Positions 1 through 9,226 are shown, numbered from the stretch's first letter. The stretch: 64,000 nucleotides of DNA from Vreelandella halophila (GCF_009856365.1 NZ_WMEX01000003.1:275735-339734), one strand, 5' to 3'. The notes: a model not told the origin generated them from the sequence alone. Numbers and translations: made by a program.

Positions 1-1526
1 CGATACTCCCGCTTCAGCGCCCGCTGCAGGTTGATACAGGCGAACGCCAGAATCACTGCCACAGGCAGACCGGCCGTTACTGAAGCCGTCTGCAGGCTGT
101 CGAGCGCACCCGCGCCGCCCACCAGAAGCAACGTGCTCGCGACCAGGCCCTCTGTAATCCCCCAGATCACGCGCTGACGACGTGGTGAACGCTTGCTGCC
201 CCGTGAGATCAGTGCGTCCACCACGTGTGTGCCCGAGTCAGAAGACGTGACGAAATAGGTTGCGATAAGCAGTGTGGCAAGTGCCGAGGTAATACCGGCC
301 AGGGGAAGCTGCTCCAGGGTCACGTACAGTGCCACTGTGGTGTCTTCAGCGACGGCCTCGGCGATGCCACCGCCGCCCTGCCCCAATGCCATCTCGAGGG
401 CGGTGCCACCGAAGGTGGCCATCCAGACGAGCACGAAGGCGGTTGGCATCATCAGCACGCCCACGATGAACTCGCGGATGGTTCGGCCATGGGAGATCCG
501 GGCGATGAAGATGCCCACGAAGGGGGACCAGGCAATCCACCATCCCCAGTAGAAGATGGTCCAGCTCTTCTGCCATTCGGAGCCGCCCATGGGGTCGGTG
601 GACAGGCTGAGCTCAATGAGCTGTGTCAGGTAGCCTCCGGTCGCATCGAGCAGGAAGCGGATAATGAAGAGCGTGGGTCCCAGCGCCAGGACGAACAGCA
701 ACATGACGAGGGCAAGCCCGAGGTTGAACACACTCAGCCACTTGAGGCCACGGTCCAGGCCGGAAATCACCGACAGAACCGCGACCCCGGTAATAAAACC
801 GATGATCCCCACCTGGGACCACTTGGACACCGGCAGGTCCACCAGCACATTGAGCCCGGTGTTGAGCTGCATGGCGCCGAAGCCGAGCGACGTGGCGAGG
901 CCGAAGAGCGTTCCAAACACGGCCAGGATGTCGATGAGGTGGCCGATGGGCCCGTAGATCCGATCGCCCAGCAAGGGGTAGAAAATCGAACGGATGGTCA
1001 GTGGCAGGTGATGGCGGTAGCTGAAATAGGCAACCGAGAGTCCCAGCACAACATACACCGCCCAGGCATGCAGCCCCCAATGGAAGAAGGTGTAGATCAT
1101 CGCCTGGCGTGCCGCCGCTGGTGTTCCACCCTCCCCCGTCGGCGGATTCTGGAAATGGAGAATGGGCTCGGCGATGCTCCAGAAGACCAAGCCGATCCCC
1201 ATGCCGGTGCTGAACAACATGCTGAACCAGGCGGCTTTACCGAATTGGGGACGGGCGTCGGGCTCGCCCAGTCTGATGCTTCCGTAGCGGCTGAACAGCA
1301 ACCAGACCAGAAACCCCAGGAACACCGTGACAGCCAGCAGGTACACCCACCCCAGATACTCGGTAATAAATCCCTGGATCTCCCCAAACACCCGCCCTGC
1401 CGTCTCGGGAGCGCCCACACCAAACAGCACGAAGCCCACGACAATGACCGCGGAGGCGACAAAGACTGTCGGATTGACCGTTGAAAAGAAACGCTCTGGT
1501 CTGGCTGGTCGAAGATCGCGTGCCAT
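1..1526 (-). CDS. BCCT-family betaine/choline/carnitine transporter, C-terminus cut by window edge
   Basis: Secondary carrier of the betaine-choline-carnitine family, expected to import a quaternary ammonium solute such as glycine betaine across the inner membrane. About 508 residues are visible; the frame runs off the left edge, so the last membrane helix and C-terminal tail are missing. Hydrophobic segments recur throughout. The family's glycine-rich GMGIGLVFW stretch is at residues 108-116, and the tryptophan-rich signature (YWGWWIAWSPFVG) lies further on. The ATG at 1526-1524 shares its last base with the TGA of the upstream PEBP gene (ATGA overlap), so the two are translationally coupled. 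The BCCT assignment is firm; the substrate cannot be read from the sequence. Confidence 0.93.
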   Translation of the reverse strand, partial: MARDLRPARPERFFSTVNPTVFVASAVIVVGFVLFGVGAPETAGRVFGEIQGFITEYLGWVYLLAVTVFLGFLVWLLFSRYGSIRLGEPDARPQFGKAAWFSMLFSTGMGIGLVFWSIAEPILHFQNPPTGEGGTPAAARQAMIYTFFHWGLHAWAVYVVLGLSVAYFSYRHHLPLTIRSIFYPLLGDRIYGPIGHLIDILAVFGTLFGLATSLGFGAMQLNTGLNVLVDLPVSKWSQVGIIGFITGVAVLSVISGLDRGLKWLSVFNLGLALVMLLFVLALGPTLFIIRFLLDATGGYLTQLIELSLSTDPMGGSEWQKSWTIFYWGWWIAWSPFVGIFIARISHGRTIREFIVGVLMMPTAFVLVWMATFGGTALEMALGQGGGGIAEAVAEDTTVALYVTLEQLPLAGITSALATLLIATYFVTSSDSGTHVVDALISRGSKRSPRRQRVIWGITEGLVASTLLLVGGAGALDSLQTASVTAGLPVAVILAFACINLQRALKREY

Positions 1527-1993
1527 CAGTCCTTCCCACCGTTTTTTTCAGAGGGATTGGCATCAACGATGCCGTTCAGGGCGGCTTGATCGAGAACATG
1601 CGCCTTCATGGCCCGCTCAAGTGCAGGACGGGTGGCACCAGCCTCCAGCTTTAGCTTGGTGTCCAGGGCCAGCACCGAGAACCGATAGTGATGGCGCCCC
1701 TCAGGGGGGATGGGACCCAGGTAGCCTATCTTCCCGAAGCTGTCTCTGCCGATGCAGCATTCCGCCGGCAGATTCACCGCGTCCAGTGATTGGGTATCGG
1801 GTGGAATGTTCCAGGCCATCCAGTGCGTGAGCGTGCCCAGCGGAGAGTCCACGTCCTCAATCATCAGTACCAGGCTGCATGCCCGCTCAGGAACATCCTG
1901 GATTTGAAGCGGAGGTAGTTCGTTCGCCTTCGGGGCCGTGTATTGCCAGGGAATGGGATCACCTTCGGAAAATGCTGGGCTGGACAAACGCAT
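1526..1993 (-). CDS. YbhB/YbcL-type phosphatidylethanolamine-binding protein family (Raf kinase inhibitor-like)
   Basis: A 155-residue cytosolic protein of the bacterial PEBP family; these bind small anionic ligands and their cellular role is mostly unknown. Family landmarks are DVDSPLGTLTHW with the following NIPP, the GYLGPIPPEGRHHYRF block that builds the anion pocket, and the C-terminal LDQAALNGIVD-type helix. The ATG at 1993 is preferred over an in-frame ATG at 2029 because AGGGAG lies just upstream of it and the protein then begins MRLSSPAF like its relatives. It is the first gene of a two-gene unit with the BCCT carrier. A PEBP gene before an osmolyte carrier is not a pairing I know to have a shared function. 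Confidence 0.9.
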   Translation of the reverse strand: MRLSSPAFSEGDPIPWQYTAPKANELPPLQIQDVPERACSLVLMIEDVDSPLGTLTHWMAWNIPPDTQSLDAVNLPAECCIGRDSFGKIGYLGPIPPEGRHHYRFSVLALDTKLKLEAGATRPALERAMKAHVLDQAALNGIVDANPSEKNGGKD

Positions 1994-2217
1994 GGTTCCT
2001 GCTCCCTTCCATCTATAATCACGCCCCAAGTGCGAACGCTGGCCACTTTCGGCTTACTCTACACTATTGGCAAAACCTTAAAGTACTGGAAAATAGCACA
2101 TGATGGCCGGCTGTAAGCTCCTGCTCTGTGTCTGCAGGTTTCAGGCACAAGCAGGAGAGCCGAAATGACCCTGGGAGCTTTGTTCAAGCGAGGCTCCCCC
2201 ATATTGATGAACCCCAG

Positions 2218-3342
2218 ATGCGATACCTGCAAACCCTCACCACGCTAACCGTAATCCTGGCCATCTCCGCCGCGCCCACCTGGGCTGCCGAGACGCTCAA
2301 GACCAACCGCCAATGGGATGTATTGCCCTCGCCGAATGGAGACGAGGGGCGGCAAACCCTGGCGGCGGCCGCGCAATCCCTGGCCTCGCTGGATGTGACG
2401 CTGGCGGCGGAGCCACTGACAGAGCAACGGCTGAGCCGGTTGGCGGCCACACCAGCGGAGGCCCCCCTCATCCGTGCGCTGCGGGAGTCACTCGGCCAGG
2501 CCATTGATCGGCGGGACTTCCTGTTGTTCCTGGACGATGTGGCCCGAGCCCAGCCGGAACGCGTGCGTGTGCACTCCGGGCGTGCGCGGCGGGCGGGCAT
2601 CCTTCTGCACCCCGATGACGTCTTCAAAGGCGAGCCCCGCCGTTACGGCGGTCAGACGCTGGCTATCGCGCCACCTCCTCGGCCCCCCGATCTCGATCCC
2701 GCACCGGACGGCGCGCCGCTTGGTGAGCGCTGGAGCGCACGTTATCCCAATCCACCCGATGAGACGGAGCGCCTGCGGGCGCTGGAGGCGGCAGGCGGCG
2801 GCGACTTCCGAGAACGCATCGAACAGCTGATTGACCAGCTGCGTGACCAGGGGGCCGAGGTCCACGTGCTGTCCACCGTCCGCCGGCGCGAGCGGGGGTA
2901 TCTGATGTATGGGGCCTTCACCCTGAGCCGGGCCAGCACCCGGGCGCAGGTGGAGCAACGGACCGAGGAACTGGATCGACTCAACCGGGAATGGGGTCTG
3001 GATATCCCCATCCAGTGGCAGCATCCGGATGGCTGGCGGACCACCATTGAGGCCGCAAAAGAGATGGCTGAGGCCTATAACGTGGTCTACGCCACGCGCC
3101 ACGGCGCGCGCCATTCCAACCATTACGGTGCCGGGGCCATTGACCTGTCGGTGACCCGCCTGCCACGAAACCTGCGGCTGCAGGCACCGGACGGTGCGGA
3201 GCGGACCTTCGATCTAAACGGGGCCGACGAGCCACGGGACCTCAACCTTACCCCGCGTCTCATCGAGTGGATCGAGGCGCACTACGGTGTCCGCAAACTC
3301 CGATCCGACTATCCCCACTGGGGGAACGCCAGCGGGGACTAG
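2218..3342 (+). CDS. exported M15-like (DD-carboxypeptidase fold) zinc peptidase candidate
   Basis: A 374-residue protein that begins with a clear signal peptide (MRYLQTLTTLTVILAISAAP, cleavage near TWAAE), so it acts in the periplasm. The last third carries SNHYGAGAID at residues 300-309, which matches the peptidase M15 zinc motif SxHxxGxAxD except for a one-residue shift of the glycine. DYPHWGN, about ten residues from the end, could supply the third ligand histidine. These features suggest a peptidoglycan DD-carboxypeptidase-type hydrolase. The roughly 200 residues before the motif are rich in Arg, Glu and Ala and I do not recognise them. The start at 2218 is chosen for the signal peptide; no strong ribosome-binding site precedes it. 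No partner gene is adjacent. Confidence 0.65.
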   Translation: MRYLQTLTTLTVILAISAAPTWAAETLKTNRQWDVLPSPNGDEGRQTLAAAAQSLASLDVTLAAEPLTEQRLSRLAATPAEAPLIRALRESLGQAIDRRDFLLFLDDVARAQPERVRVHSGRARRAGILLHPDDVFKGEPRRYGGQTLAIAPPPRPPDLDPAPDGAPLGERWSARYPNPPDETERLRALEAAGGGDFRERIEQLIDQLRDQGAEVHVLSTVRRRERGYLMYGAFTLSRASTRAQVEQRTEELDRLNREWGLDIPIQWQHPDGWRTTIEAAKEMAEAYNVVYATRHGARHSNHYGAGAIDLSVTRLPRNLRLQAPDGAERTFDLNGADEPRDLNLTPRLIEWIEAHYGVRKLRSDYPHWGNASGD

Positions 3343-3369
3343 GATCACTGCCCTCGAAGCGTACCGAAC

Positions 3370-3813
3370 TCAACGCTCGCTTGGCAGAACCGCCACATGT
3401 TGCCAGAACCCTTCAACGGCTTCTGCGATCCGATAGAACTGTGAGAGCCCGAGAGGCTTGGTGATGTAGCAGTTGGCATGCAGTTCGTAACTGGTGTTGA
3501 TGTCTTTCTGGGCCTGGGAGGAGGTGAGCACAATCACCGGCAGTACCTTGAGCTCCGGATCGCTCTTGATGGCCTCCAGAACTTCGCGCCCGTCCATACG
3601 GGGCAGATTGAGGTCGAGCAGGACAAGATCCGGCCTACCCCCCTCTCCATACTCGCCCTCCTGGCGCAGGAAACGCATGGCGTCCTCGCCATCCCTGACC
3701 GGGTGCAGACGAGTGCCATTACCGGTCTCGGCGAAGCTTTCCAGGATCAGGTCCACATCCGCAGGGTTGTCCTCAACCAGCAGAATTTCGAGCGCCTCGG
3801 ATTGTGGCTTCAT
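3370..3813 (-). CDS. single-domain response regulator (Rcp1-like receiver)
   Basis: A 147-residue stand-alone receiver domain. It shows the acidic pair in LLVEDNPADV, the phospho-acceptor aspartate in VLLDLNLPRMDG, the conserved Thr/Ser in VLTSSQAQ and the lysine in YITKPL. It has no output domain, so it should pass phosphate on or act through protein contacts. The long insert around the second helix (EGEYGEGGRP) is typical of the cyanobacterial Rcp1-type receivers that partner phytochrome-like kinases. Its ATG overlaps the TGA of the upstream PAS histidine kinase (ATGA), which makes that kinase the obvious cognate partner. It is the last gene of the signalling cluster that extends up to 8696. 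Confidence 0.93.
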   Translation of the reverse strand: MKPQSEALEILLVEDNPADVDLILESFAETGNGTRLHPVRDGEDAMRFLRQEGEYGEGGRPDLVLLDLNLPRMDGREVLEAIKSDPELKVLPVIVLTSSQAQKDINTSYELHANCYITKPLGLSQFYRIAEAVEGFWQHVAVLPSER

Positions 3814-4934
3814 GGGGATTCCCCTTTTCCGGTGCGCGGCGTCTTTGGAAGTGAGAAATGGAAGCGCGTACCCGTTCCGTGCTGGGACTCGAACCCGATC
3901 CTGCCACCATGGCGCTCCACAATGCGCTTGGCGACAGCCAGACCAATCCCCGTCCCGGGGTAACGGTCCCGTTCGTGCAGACGCTGGAATACCTGGAAGA
4001 CCCGTTCCGCGTACTGAGGGTCGATGCCGATGCCATTGTCCTGAATATGGAAAAGCCATTCGGCCGGCTTTTCCTCACAGGAGACATGAACCCGGGCCGG
4101 CTCTTCCCCGTGGAATTTCAGGCCGTTGAAGATAAGGTTCTGGAACAGCTGGACCAGCATGGATTCGGAGGCCCTGACCGTTGGCAGTTCATCCCAGGTT
4201 ATGCTCGCCCCGGGCTGTTCAGCCAGCGTGACACTGAGCAGGTTGAGCACGTGGTTGACCACGGCATTGACGTCCACCTGGGAAATCTCCAGCTCACCCC
4301 GCCCCACCCGTGAGTACAGCAGAAGGTCATCGATGAGCAGCTGCATCCGCTCCGCCCCTTCCACCACGTACTTCATGGCCTTGGCACTCTTTTCGTCCAG
4401 ATCCTGCCCGAGGTGGCGTTCCATCAGCTCGGTGTAGCTGCGCACCATGCGCAACGGCTCCTGGAGGTCGTGGGAGGCAACATATGCGAACTGCTCCAGC
4501 TCGGCATTGGAACGCGCCAGCTCATCGGCCTGACGCGCCAGCGCCTCCTCGGCCTGCTTGCGGTAGGTGAGATCAATGATGGCGCTGAGCACATGGGTGC
4601 CATCCGGCATGTGGATGGGGGTGAGGCCCACTTCGATGGGAATTTCCTCACCGTCCCGGCCCATGCCGTAGAGATCACGGCCCTGCCCCATCATCCGGGG
4701 CTCGGGCGTGGCCAGGTAACTTTCCCGGTACTTATGGTGGGAGCCCCGAACGGAGGCGGGAACCAGCATCTCGACGGAATTGCCCAGGAGTTCCTCTCGC
4801 TCGTACCCGAACAGCCGTTCCGTGGCGCGATTGACCAGAACGATTTCCCCGGCGGGGTTCACCAGTACCAGGGCCGAGGGTGATGCGTCGATGATGTCCC
4901 GGTACCGCTGGATTTCCGCCTCGAGCTCATTCAT
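3810..4934 (-). CDS. PAS-domain sensor histidine kinase (cytoplasmic)
   Basis: A 374-residue kinase without membrane segments. An N-terminal PAS domain (residues about 5-130, with the NRATERLFGYEREELLG pattern) is followed by a coiled linker (EEALARQADELARSNAELEQ). The HisKA helix with the phospho-accepting His is FAYVASHDLQEP. The HATPase core includes an N box (NLIFNGLKFH), a G1 box (DNGIGID) and a G2 box (GTGIGLAVAKR). The ASHDLQEPLRMV form of the H box is the one found in phytochrome-type kinases with Rcp1-like receivers. The gene overlaps the upstream REC-GGDEF-EAL gene by 8 bases and the downstream receiver by 4, so the three are co-translated. The PAS ligand is unknown. Confidence 0.94.
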   Translation of the reverse strand: MNELEAEIQRYRDIIDASPSALVLVNPAGEIVLVNRATERLFGYEREELLGNSVEMLVPASVRGSHHKYRESYLATPEPRMMGQGRDLYGMGRDGEEIPIEVGLTPIHMPDGTHVLSAIIDLTYRKQAEEALARQADELARSNAELEQFAYVASHDLQEPLRMVRSYTELMERHLGQDLDEKSAKAMKYVVEGAERMQLLIDDLLLYSRVGRGELEISQVDVNAVVNHVLNLLSVTLAEQPGASITWDELPTVRASESMLVQLFQNLIFNGLKFHGEEPARVHVSCEEKPAEWLFHIQDNGIGIDPQYAERVFQVFQRLHERDRYPGTGIGLAVAKRIVERHGGRIGFESQHGTGTRFHFSLPKTPRTGKGESP

Positions 4935-6984
4935 CGCCCTCCCTCCCGGCCGACCTCAGCCAGCCATGGAACTGGGAAAGCTCAACGGGCCTGCCGATAT
5001 GGAACCCCTGCAGATAATCGCACCCGATACCGCGCAGGAACGCCTGCTGCTCATCATTTTCCACCCCTTCAGCGACCACTCGCAGGCCCAGTGCCCGGGA
5101 CAGGCCCAGAAGGTTCTCGATGATGGCCTCAGTCTGGCGGTTGCTGCCGATCTCCATGACAAAGCTGCGATCAATCTTGAGTACGTCGACTGGCAGCTTG
5201 CGGAGATAGCTGAGTGAAGAGTAGCCGGTGCCGAAATCATCAATGGCAATGGAGACACCGAGCTCCCGCAGCCGCCGAAGGGTTTCACAGGTGCGCTCAA
5301 GATCCGCCATGATGGAGCTTTCGGTCAGCTCCACCTCAAAGTTCCCCGGAGGCAGTCCAGTGGACTCGAGGACACCGGCGATCTGGTCAAAGAGCCCCGG
5401 GTCGTACAGCTGGCGCATGGACACGTTGACCGCCATCCGCAGTGTAATCCCCAGTTCCCGCTCCGTCGCGACGGCCATTTGCGCCGCCTGCTTCATAACC
5501 CAGTAACCAACACGCTCGATGAGCCCCACATCCTCCATCACCGGGATGAAGTCCGCCGGGGACAGGACCGGGATGGTGTCGCCGGGCCAGCGCAGCAGGG
5601 CCTCGACGCCTACGGCCTGCCCGTCCGACGCGCGTATCTGGGGCTGATAGGCCAGCCACAGGGTCTCGTCCGCAACGACCTGGCGCACGGCCTGCTCCCG
5701 CACAAGCCGGGTCTCCACATCACGCTGCAGCTGTTCCGAGAAAAACTGGTAGTGATTCTGCCCCCGCTCCTTGGCCTGATACATGGCGGTATCAGCCGCG
5801 GAGTACAGTTCCTGGGCGCAGCTACCGCAATGGGGATAAGTGGCGATACCGATACTCAGCCCAACCCCGACACTGCTTTCGCTCAACCTCACAGGTTCGC
5901 GAAACACCTCAATGAGTTTCTCGGCAACGTGGGCTGCATCATCAGGCTGTTCAACATCCGAAAGCACCAGCGCGAATTCATCGCCCCCCAGGCGCGCGAT
6001 AAAGTCACTGCTTCGACTGTTCTGGCACAGGCGCTCCCCGACGAGTTGCAGCAGCTCGTCACCGGCACTGTGGCCCAGGGTGTCGTTGATGTTCTTGAAG
6101 TGATCCAGATCGATGTAAAGCACGGCCACCATGCCGCCTTCACGGTCCACATGGGCAATCAGGCGGTCGGTGTGATCGAAGAAATGGTTCCGGCTGTTGA
6201 GCCCTGTCAGCTGGTCGAACTGCACCAGCTGTTTCAGTTTCCATTCGACCTTCTTGCGTTCGGTGATGTCGTGGTAGGCGACGAGTGTTGCCGGAGTCTC
6301 ATTCCAGTCGAGCGTTGCCCGGCGCACCTCGGCCACACGCCCCCCAACCAGCTCCAGTTCTTCACCTTCCTCTCCCATGAGGTCCTGGCTCAGCTGGGTA
6401 CCGATGTCCTCAGGCGCCCTCAGCCCAAGCATATGGCTGGCCGCCTGGTTGAGAAAGAGCAACTGAAGGTCCTCACCCATAACCACCATGCCGTCCGGAT
6501 TCGTCTCCAGGATCCGCGCATACTGGGTCTGAAGGCGATGGCGCTCCATGGCGTGGCGGATGGCCTGGGAAAGAACCGCGGCGCTGAGATCCTGTTTGGC
6601 GCAGAAATCCTGGGCATGCTCGCGGATAACGCGGACGCCCAGCTGCTGATCACGGCTGCCCGTGAGCACAATGATGGGAATCTCAGGGGCAATGGCCCGG
6701 AGTTTGATTACAGAGGTTACGCCGGAGCTGTCGGGCAGTCCCAGATCCAGCAACACGATGTCGACAGCATGCTGTTCAAGCAGCGGCTCGACCTGGGCAA
6801 GCTGGCTGGCATGCAGAACGTTCGCCCGGGAACCAAAAGCATCGGCCAGATAGAACTGGCACAGATCCGCATCCGCAGGATTATCCTCGATCAACAGGAT
6901 CGTGAACGCATGCCCACGGCCGGAACCTGCACTGGCTCCCTGCCCGGAATCACCGCTGGTAAAACTGTATTGGGTTAGATTCAT
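4927..6984 (-). CDS. response regulator with PAS, GGDEF and EAL domains (c-di-GMP cyclase/phosphodiesterase)
   Basis: A receiver-controlled bifunctional cyclic-di-GMP protein of about 685 residues. Order: receiver (ILLIEDNPADAD; acceptor Asp in IVLLDLGLPD), a PAS-like region, GGDEF, EAL. The cyclase site is intact (ARLGGDEF) and the product-inhibition I-site RSSD lies five residues before it. The EAL domain keeps its metal and catalytic residues (VEALLRW, the Asn of NVSMRQL, ELTESS, DDFGTGYSSL, LKIDRSF, EGVEN), so both activities look possible. The ATG at 6984 is preferred; the frame is open to 7035. It lies between two histidine kinase genes and overlaps the downstream one, implying kinase-dependent adjustment of c-di-GMP levels. 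Confidence 0.94.
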   Translation of the reverse strand: MNLTQYSFTSGDSGQGASAGSGRGHAFTILLIEDNPADADLCQFYLADAFGSRANVLHASQLAQVEPLLEQHAVDIVLLDLGLPDSSGVTSVIKLRAIAPEIPIIVLTGSRDQQLGVRVIREHAQDFCAKQDLSAAVLSQAIRHAMERHRLQTQYARILETNPDGMVVMGEDLQLLFLNQAASHMLGLRAPEDIGTQLSQDLMGEEGEELELVGGRVAEVRRATLDWNETPATLVAYHDITERKKVEWKLKQLVQFDQLTGLNSRNHFFDHTDRLIAHVDREGGMVAVLYIDLDHFKNINDTLGHSAGDELLQLVGERLCQNSRSSDFIARLGGDEFALVLSDVEQPDDAAHVAEKLIEVFREPVRLSESSVGVGLSIGIATYPHCGSCAQELYSAADTAMYQAKERGQNHYQFFSEQLQRDVETRLVREQAVRQVVADETLWLAYQPQIRASDGQAVGVEALLRWPGDTIPVLSPADFIPVMEDVGLIERVGYWVMKQAAQMAVATERELGITLRMAVNVSMRQLYDPGLFDQIAGVLESTGLPPGNFEVELTESSIMADLERTCETLRRLRELGVSIAIDDFGTGYSSLSYLRKLPVDVLKIDRSFVMEIGSNRQTEAIIENLLGLSRALGLRVVAEGVENDEQQAFLRGIGCDYLQGFHIGRPVELSQFHGWLRSAGREGDE

Positions 6985-7115
6985 CGATACCGCCCGCCCC
7001 CGATCAAAGTCCCTGGCCGACCCCAACCTCTGCAACCAACGTAGCCCTCTTTGAGATGCAGTTCAAACGGTGGCGGGAGCCGGTAATGTCCGTGCAGACC
7101 ACGGTTGATGCGGGA

Positions 7116-8696
7116 TCAGGTGCCCGCCAGGGGCAGGCGGACCCTGACCGTTGTGCCCTGGCCCTGCTCGGACTCAACCGCGATATCACCTTCCATCGCA
7201 AACACAAGCTCCCGAACGAGGCTCAACCCCAGGCCCGTGCCACTCTGGTTACGGCGTTTGTCACTGCTGTCCGCCCTCGCGAACCGGTCGAAGATCTGGT
7301 CCCTGAAAGAGGCGGGGATGCCCGTACCTTCATCAATCACGAGTACCTGTGCCCAGTCCCATCGCCGCTGAATGCCGACTCTGATGACCTGCCCCGGGTC
7401 TGAGAACTTGATGGCGTTGGAAAGCAGGTTGTCCATGATCTGGAGAAACCGCTGACGGTCAACGCGGACATTCACGTCCGCCGCATCGCATTCGATCTCA
7501 CAACGCAGGACCAACTCATCCTGGCCGGCGAGGTGTTCGTTATTTTCGACCGCCTGCTGGACCAGCTCCGGCAGCTGTTCAAGCTCCAGGTTCAGGTCCA
7601 TTCGAGCGGCATCAAGCCGAACGATGTCGAGAACATCATCCACCAGGCTCTGGATCCGGATCAGGTTCCGGTTGGCCAGATTGAACAGCGAGGCGGCCTT
7701 GGGGTCTTCCGCGTACTGCTTCTCAAGAAGACCCACGGCGCCACGGATGGAGGTCAGTGGTGTGCGCAGCTCATGACTGACAGTGTGAATGAACTCGGTC
7801 CGTTCCGCCACGCTGCGCGCCTGGAGCTCGCGGGCCATCTGGCTTGACCGCCACCAATGCCAACCCACAACCCCGAAGATCAGACTGAGCCCCCAGAGCG
7901 CGCTGCGCGCCACCCAGAGCGATGAGGCATCGATCCTCTCACGCATGATCATGCGCCAACGGAGGTCGCCGGGCAGTGTAACCTCCAGCGACTGGTTGAC
8001 CGCAGGTTTGCCCACCTCCAACTGGCCCGCGATCGTCTCGTTGCCTTCAGACGTAAGCCTGACAAGCTCATAAACGCCCGAGTGCGTCTCCATAAAGCGC
8101 TCAATCACCGCAATGACCGAGTCAAATTTCATGACGGTACTGATCATGCCCCAGTACTCATCGTCCACAAACACAGGGCGGCGGTAGATCAGGCCGCGGC
8201 CTCCCTGGACCAGATCCACCGGCCCCACCAGCTTAGCCTCACCGGTACGCATGGCAGTCTCAACACTATCCCACTGATCTGGGAGATCGCGGTATGCCAC
8301 GCCAACTACATCCTGGTTTCCCTTTTTCGGAAATACCGCCGTAATCCGGTTGTCTGGCGCGATTCCGATATTGCGGAGATGACGTGTTTGCCCAAAAAGC
8401 GCAGCCATCCAGCTTTCAATTTCACCGTAATCCGGCTGGCCGTTCTGGCTCTGGATGAAACTCGCCAGACCAATGGTGATGTAGAGGCCTTCGCTGATCT
8501 CGGCTTCCATCAGCGCTCGCGCATCGACCAGCTGAGAAAGGAGCTCCTTTTCGGTTTCTGCTCTGTGATTGGCATCGAATTGCCAGATCAGAAGCTCGCC
8601 AACCGCAACGAGGAGAGCAACGCCCATCGACACGATCAGCCACCGTCGGGCGGCGGGTCCTTTGAACAGGCGAGGGAATATGGACGTTACCGGCAT
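7116..8696 (-). CDS. membrane histidine kinase with extracytoplasmic CHASE-type sensor
   Basis: A 526-residue inner-membrane kinase. The first transmembrane helix is near residues 19-38 and a second near residue 260 (LWGLSLIFGVVGWHWW). They bracket a periplasmic domain of CHASE type, with the family's hallmarks of a FIQSQNG region, HLRNIGIAPDN and GLIYRRPVF. The cytoplasmic part has HisKA (FIHTVSHELRTPLTSI) and HATPase (NLLSNAIKF, DEGTGIP, GTGLGLSLVREL). There is no receiver domain. It is the first gene of the cluster, 80 bases upstream in transcription order from the REC-PAS-GGDEF-EAL gene, so that protein is a likely phosphotransfer target. The ligand is unknown; CHASE domains bind small organic molecules. 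Confidence 0.93.
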   Translation of the reverse strand: MPVTSIFPRLFKGPAARRWLIVSMGVALLVAVGELLIWQFDANHRAETEKELLSQLVDARALMEAEISEGLYITIGLASFIQSQNGQPDYGEIESWMAALFGQTRHLRNIGIAPDNRITAVFPKKGNQDVVGVAYRDLPDQWDSVETAMRTGEAKLVGPVDLVQGGRGLIYRRPVFVDDEYWGMISTVMKFDSVIAVIERFMETHSGVYELVRLTSEGNETIAGQLEVGKPAVNQSLEVTLPGDLRWRMIMRERIDASSLWVARSALWGLSLIFGVVGWHWWRSSQMARELQARSVAERTEFIHTVSHELRTPLTSIRGAVGLLEKQYAEDPKAASLFNLANRNLIRIQSLVDDVLDIVRLDAARMDLNLELEQLPELVQQAVENNEHLAGQDELVLRCEIECDAADVNVRVDRQRFLQIMDNLLSNAIKFSDPGQVIRVGIQRRWDWAQVLVIDEGTGIPASFRDQIFDRFARADSSDKRRNQSGTGLGLSLVRELVFAMEGDIAVESEQGQGTTVRVRLPLAGT

Positions 8697-8752
8697 GAGG
8701 GTGTGCGATTCCTGCTGTCATCAGGTTTCAGCATAGTGCCCAATGGCAGCGT

Positions 8753-9196
8753 CTACCAGATCGCGATCAGGCCCCCGGAACCCAGCACCAGGGCCCCGCC
8801 CACTTCCGCCAAGATCAACAGCCCCATGAACCCGTGAATTACCCAGGGTGGCAGGGTTGTCTTACCCAGGCGGTGCGGCTTGCGCATCTGGTTGCTGGTG
8901 TCCTGCAGGAGGCCATGAACGATGTAGGTGCTGATCGCGAACGCAAAGAAGCTCAATGCCGCCACCGCTGCCAGGGTGTTCAGCCAGCCGGGATAGATGC
9001 TGTAGCGCGCAAAGGTTGCCAGCACCAGCGCGGCGAAGCTGTACATCAGTGAGCTGCGATGGGCGATGTCCACGTACCGCGGCGCGGTCGCCTTGGGGCT
9101 GGCGGTCATGGCCGCGTACTTCCAGATCCCGGTCAACAGGCCGGTCATGAGGAAGATGAAGGCTGCCGTGAGACTGATTTTTTCTGCAAGGGGCAT
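8753..9196 (-). CDS. small integral membrane protein, function unknown
   Basis: A 147-residue membrane protein with four predicted hydrophobic helices: residues about 8-30, 45-62, 70-95 and 123-145. Polar loops are rich in His and Arg (DIAHRSSLMYSF, MRKPHRLGK, PPWVIHGFMG). Histidines near helix ends could be structural or could bind haem or metal, but I recognise no signature. The ATG at 9196 starts MPLAEKISLTAAF and is preferred over the in-frame start at 9256, which would prepend a basic non-conserved stretch and run into the repeat array. The gene is monocistronic by spacing. It sits directly downstream of the four TGAGCCG repeats at 9227-9289, which may control it. Confidence 0.75.
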   Translation of the reverse strand: MPLAEKISLTAAFIFLMTGLLTGIWKYAAMTASPKATAPRYVDIAHRSSLMYSFAALVLATFARYSIYPGWLNTLAAVAALSFFAFAISTYIVHGLLQDTSNQMRKPHRLGKTTLPPWVIHGFMGLLILAEVGGALVLGSGGLIAIW

Positions 9197-9226
9197 TGGT
9201 GTCGTTCCTGAGCGATTCACTCGATG

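Noticed and set aside
225-1484. 419-codon plus-strand frame opposite the BCCT transporter
   Set aside because: The minus frame encodes a clear BCCT protein up to the window edge; the plus frame is Gln/His/Gly-rich without similarity.
2165-2248. 27-codon ORF with a good Shine-Dalgarno (ATG at 2165) overlapping the start of the M15-like gene in another frame
   Set aside because: It could be a leader peptide (it contains CDTC), but nothing beyond the ribosome-binding site supports translation, and no attenuator-like hairpins follow.
5479-6978. 499-codon plus-strand frame opposite the REC-PAS-GGDEF-EAL gene
   Set aside because: All catalytic motifs are in the minus-strand frame; the plus frame is a shadow.
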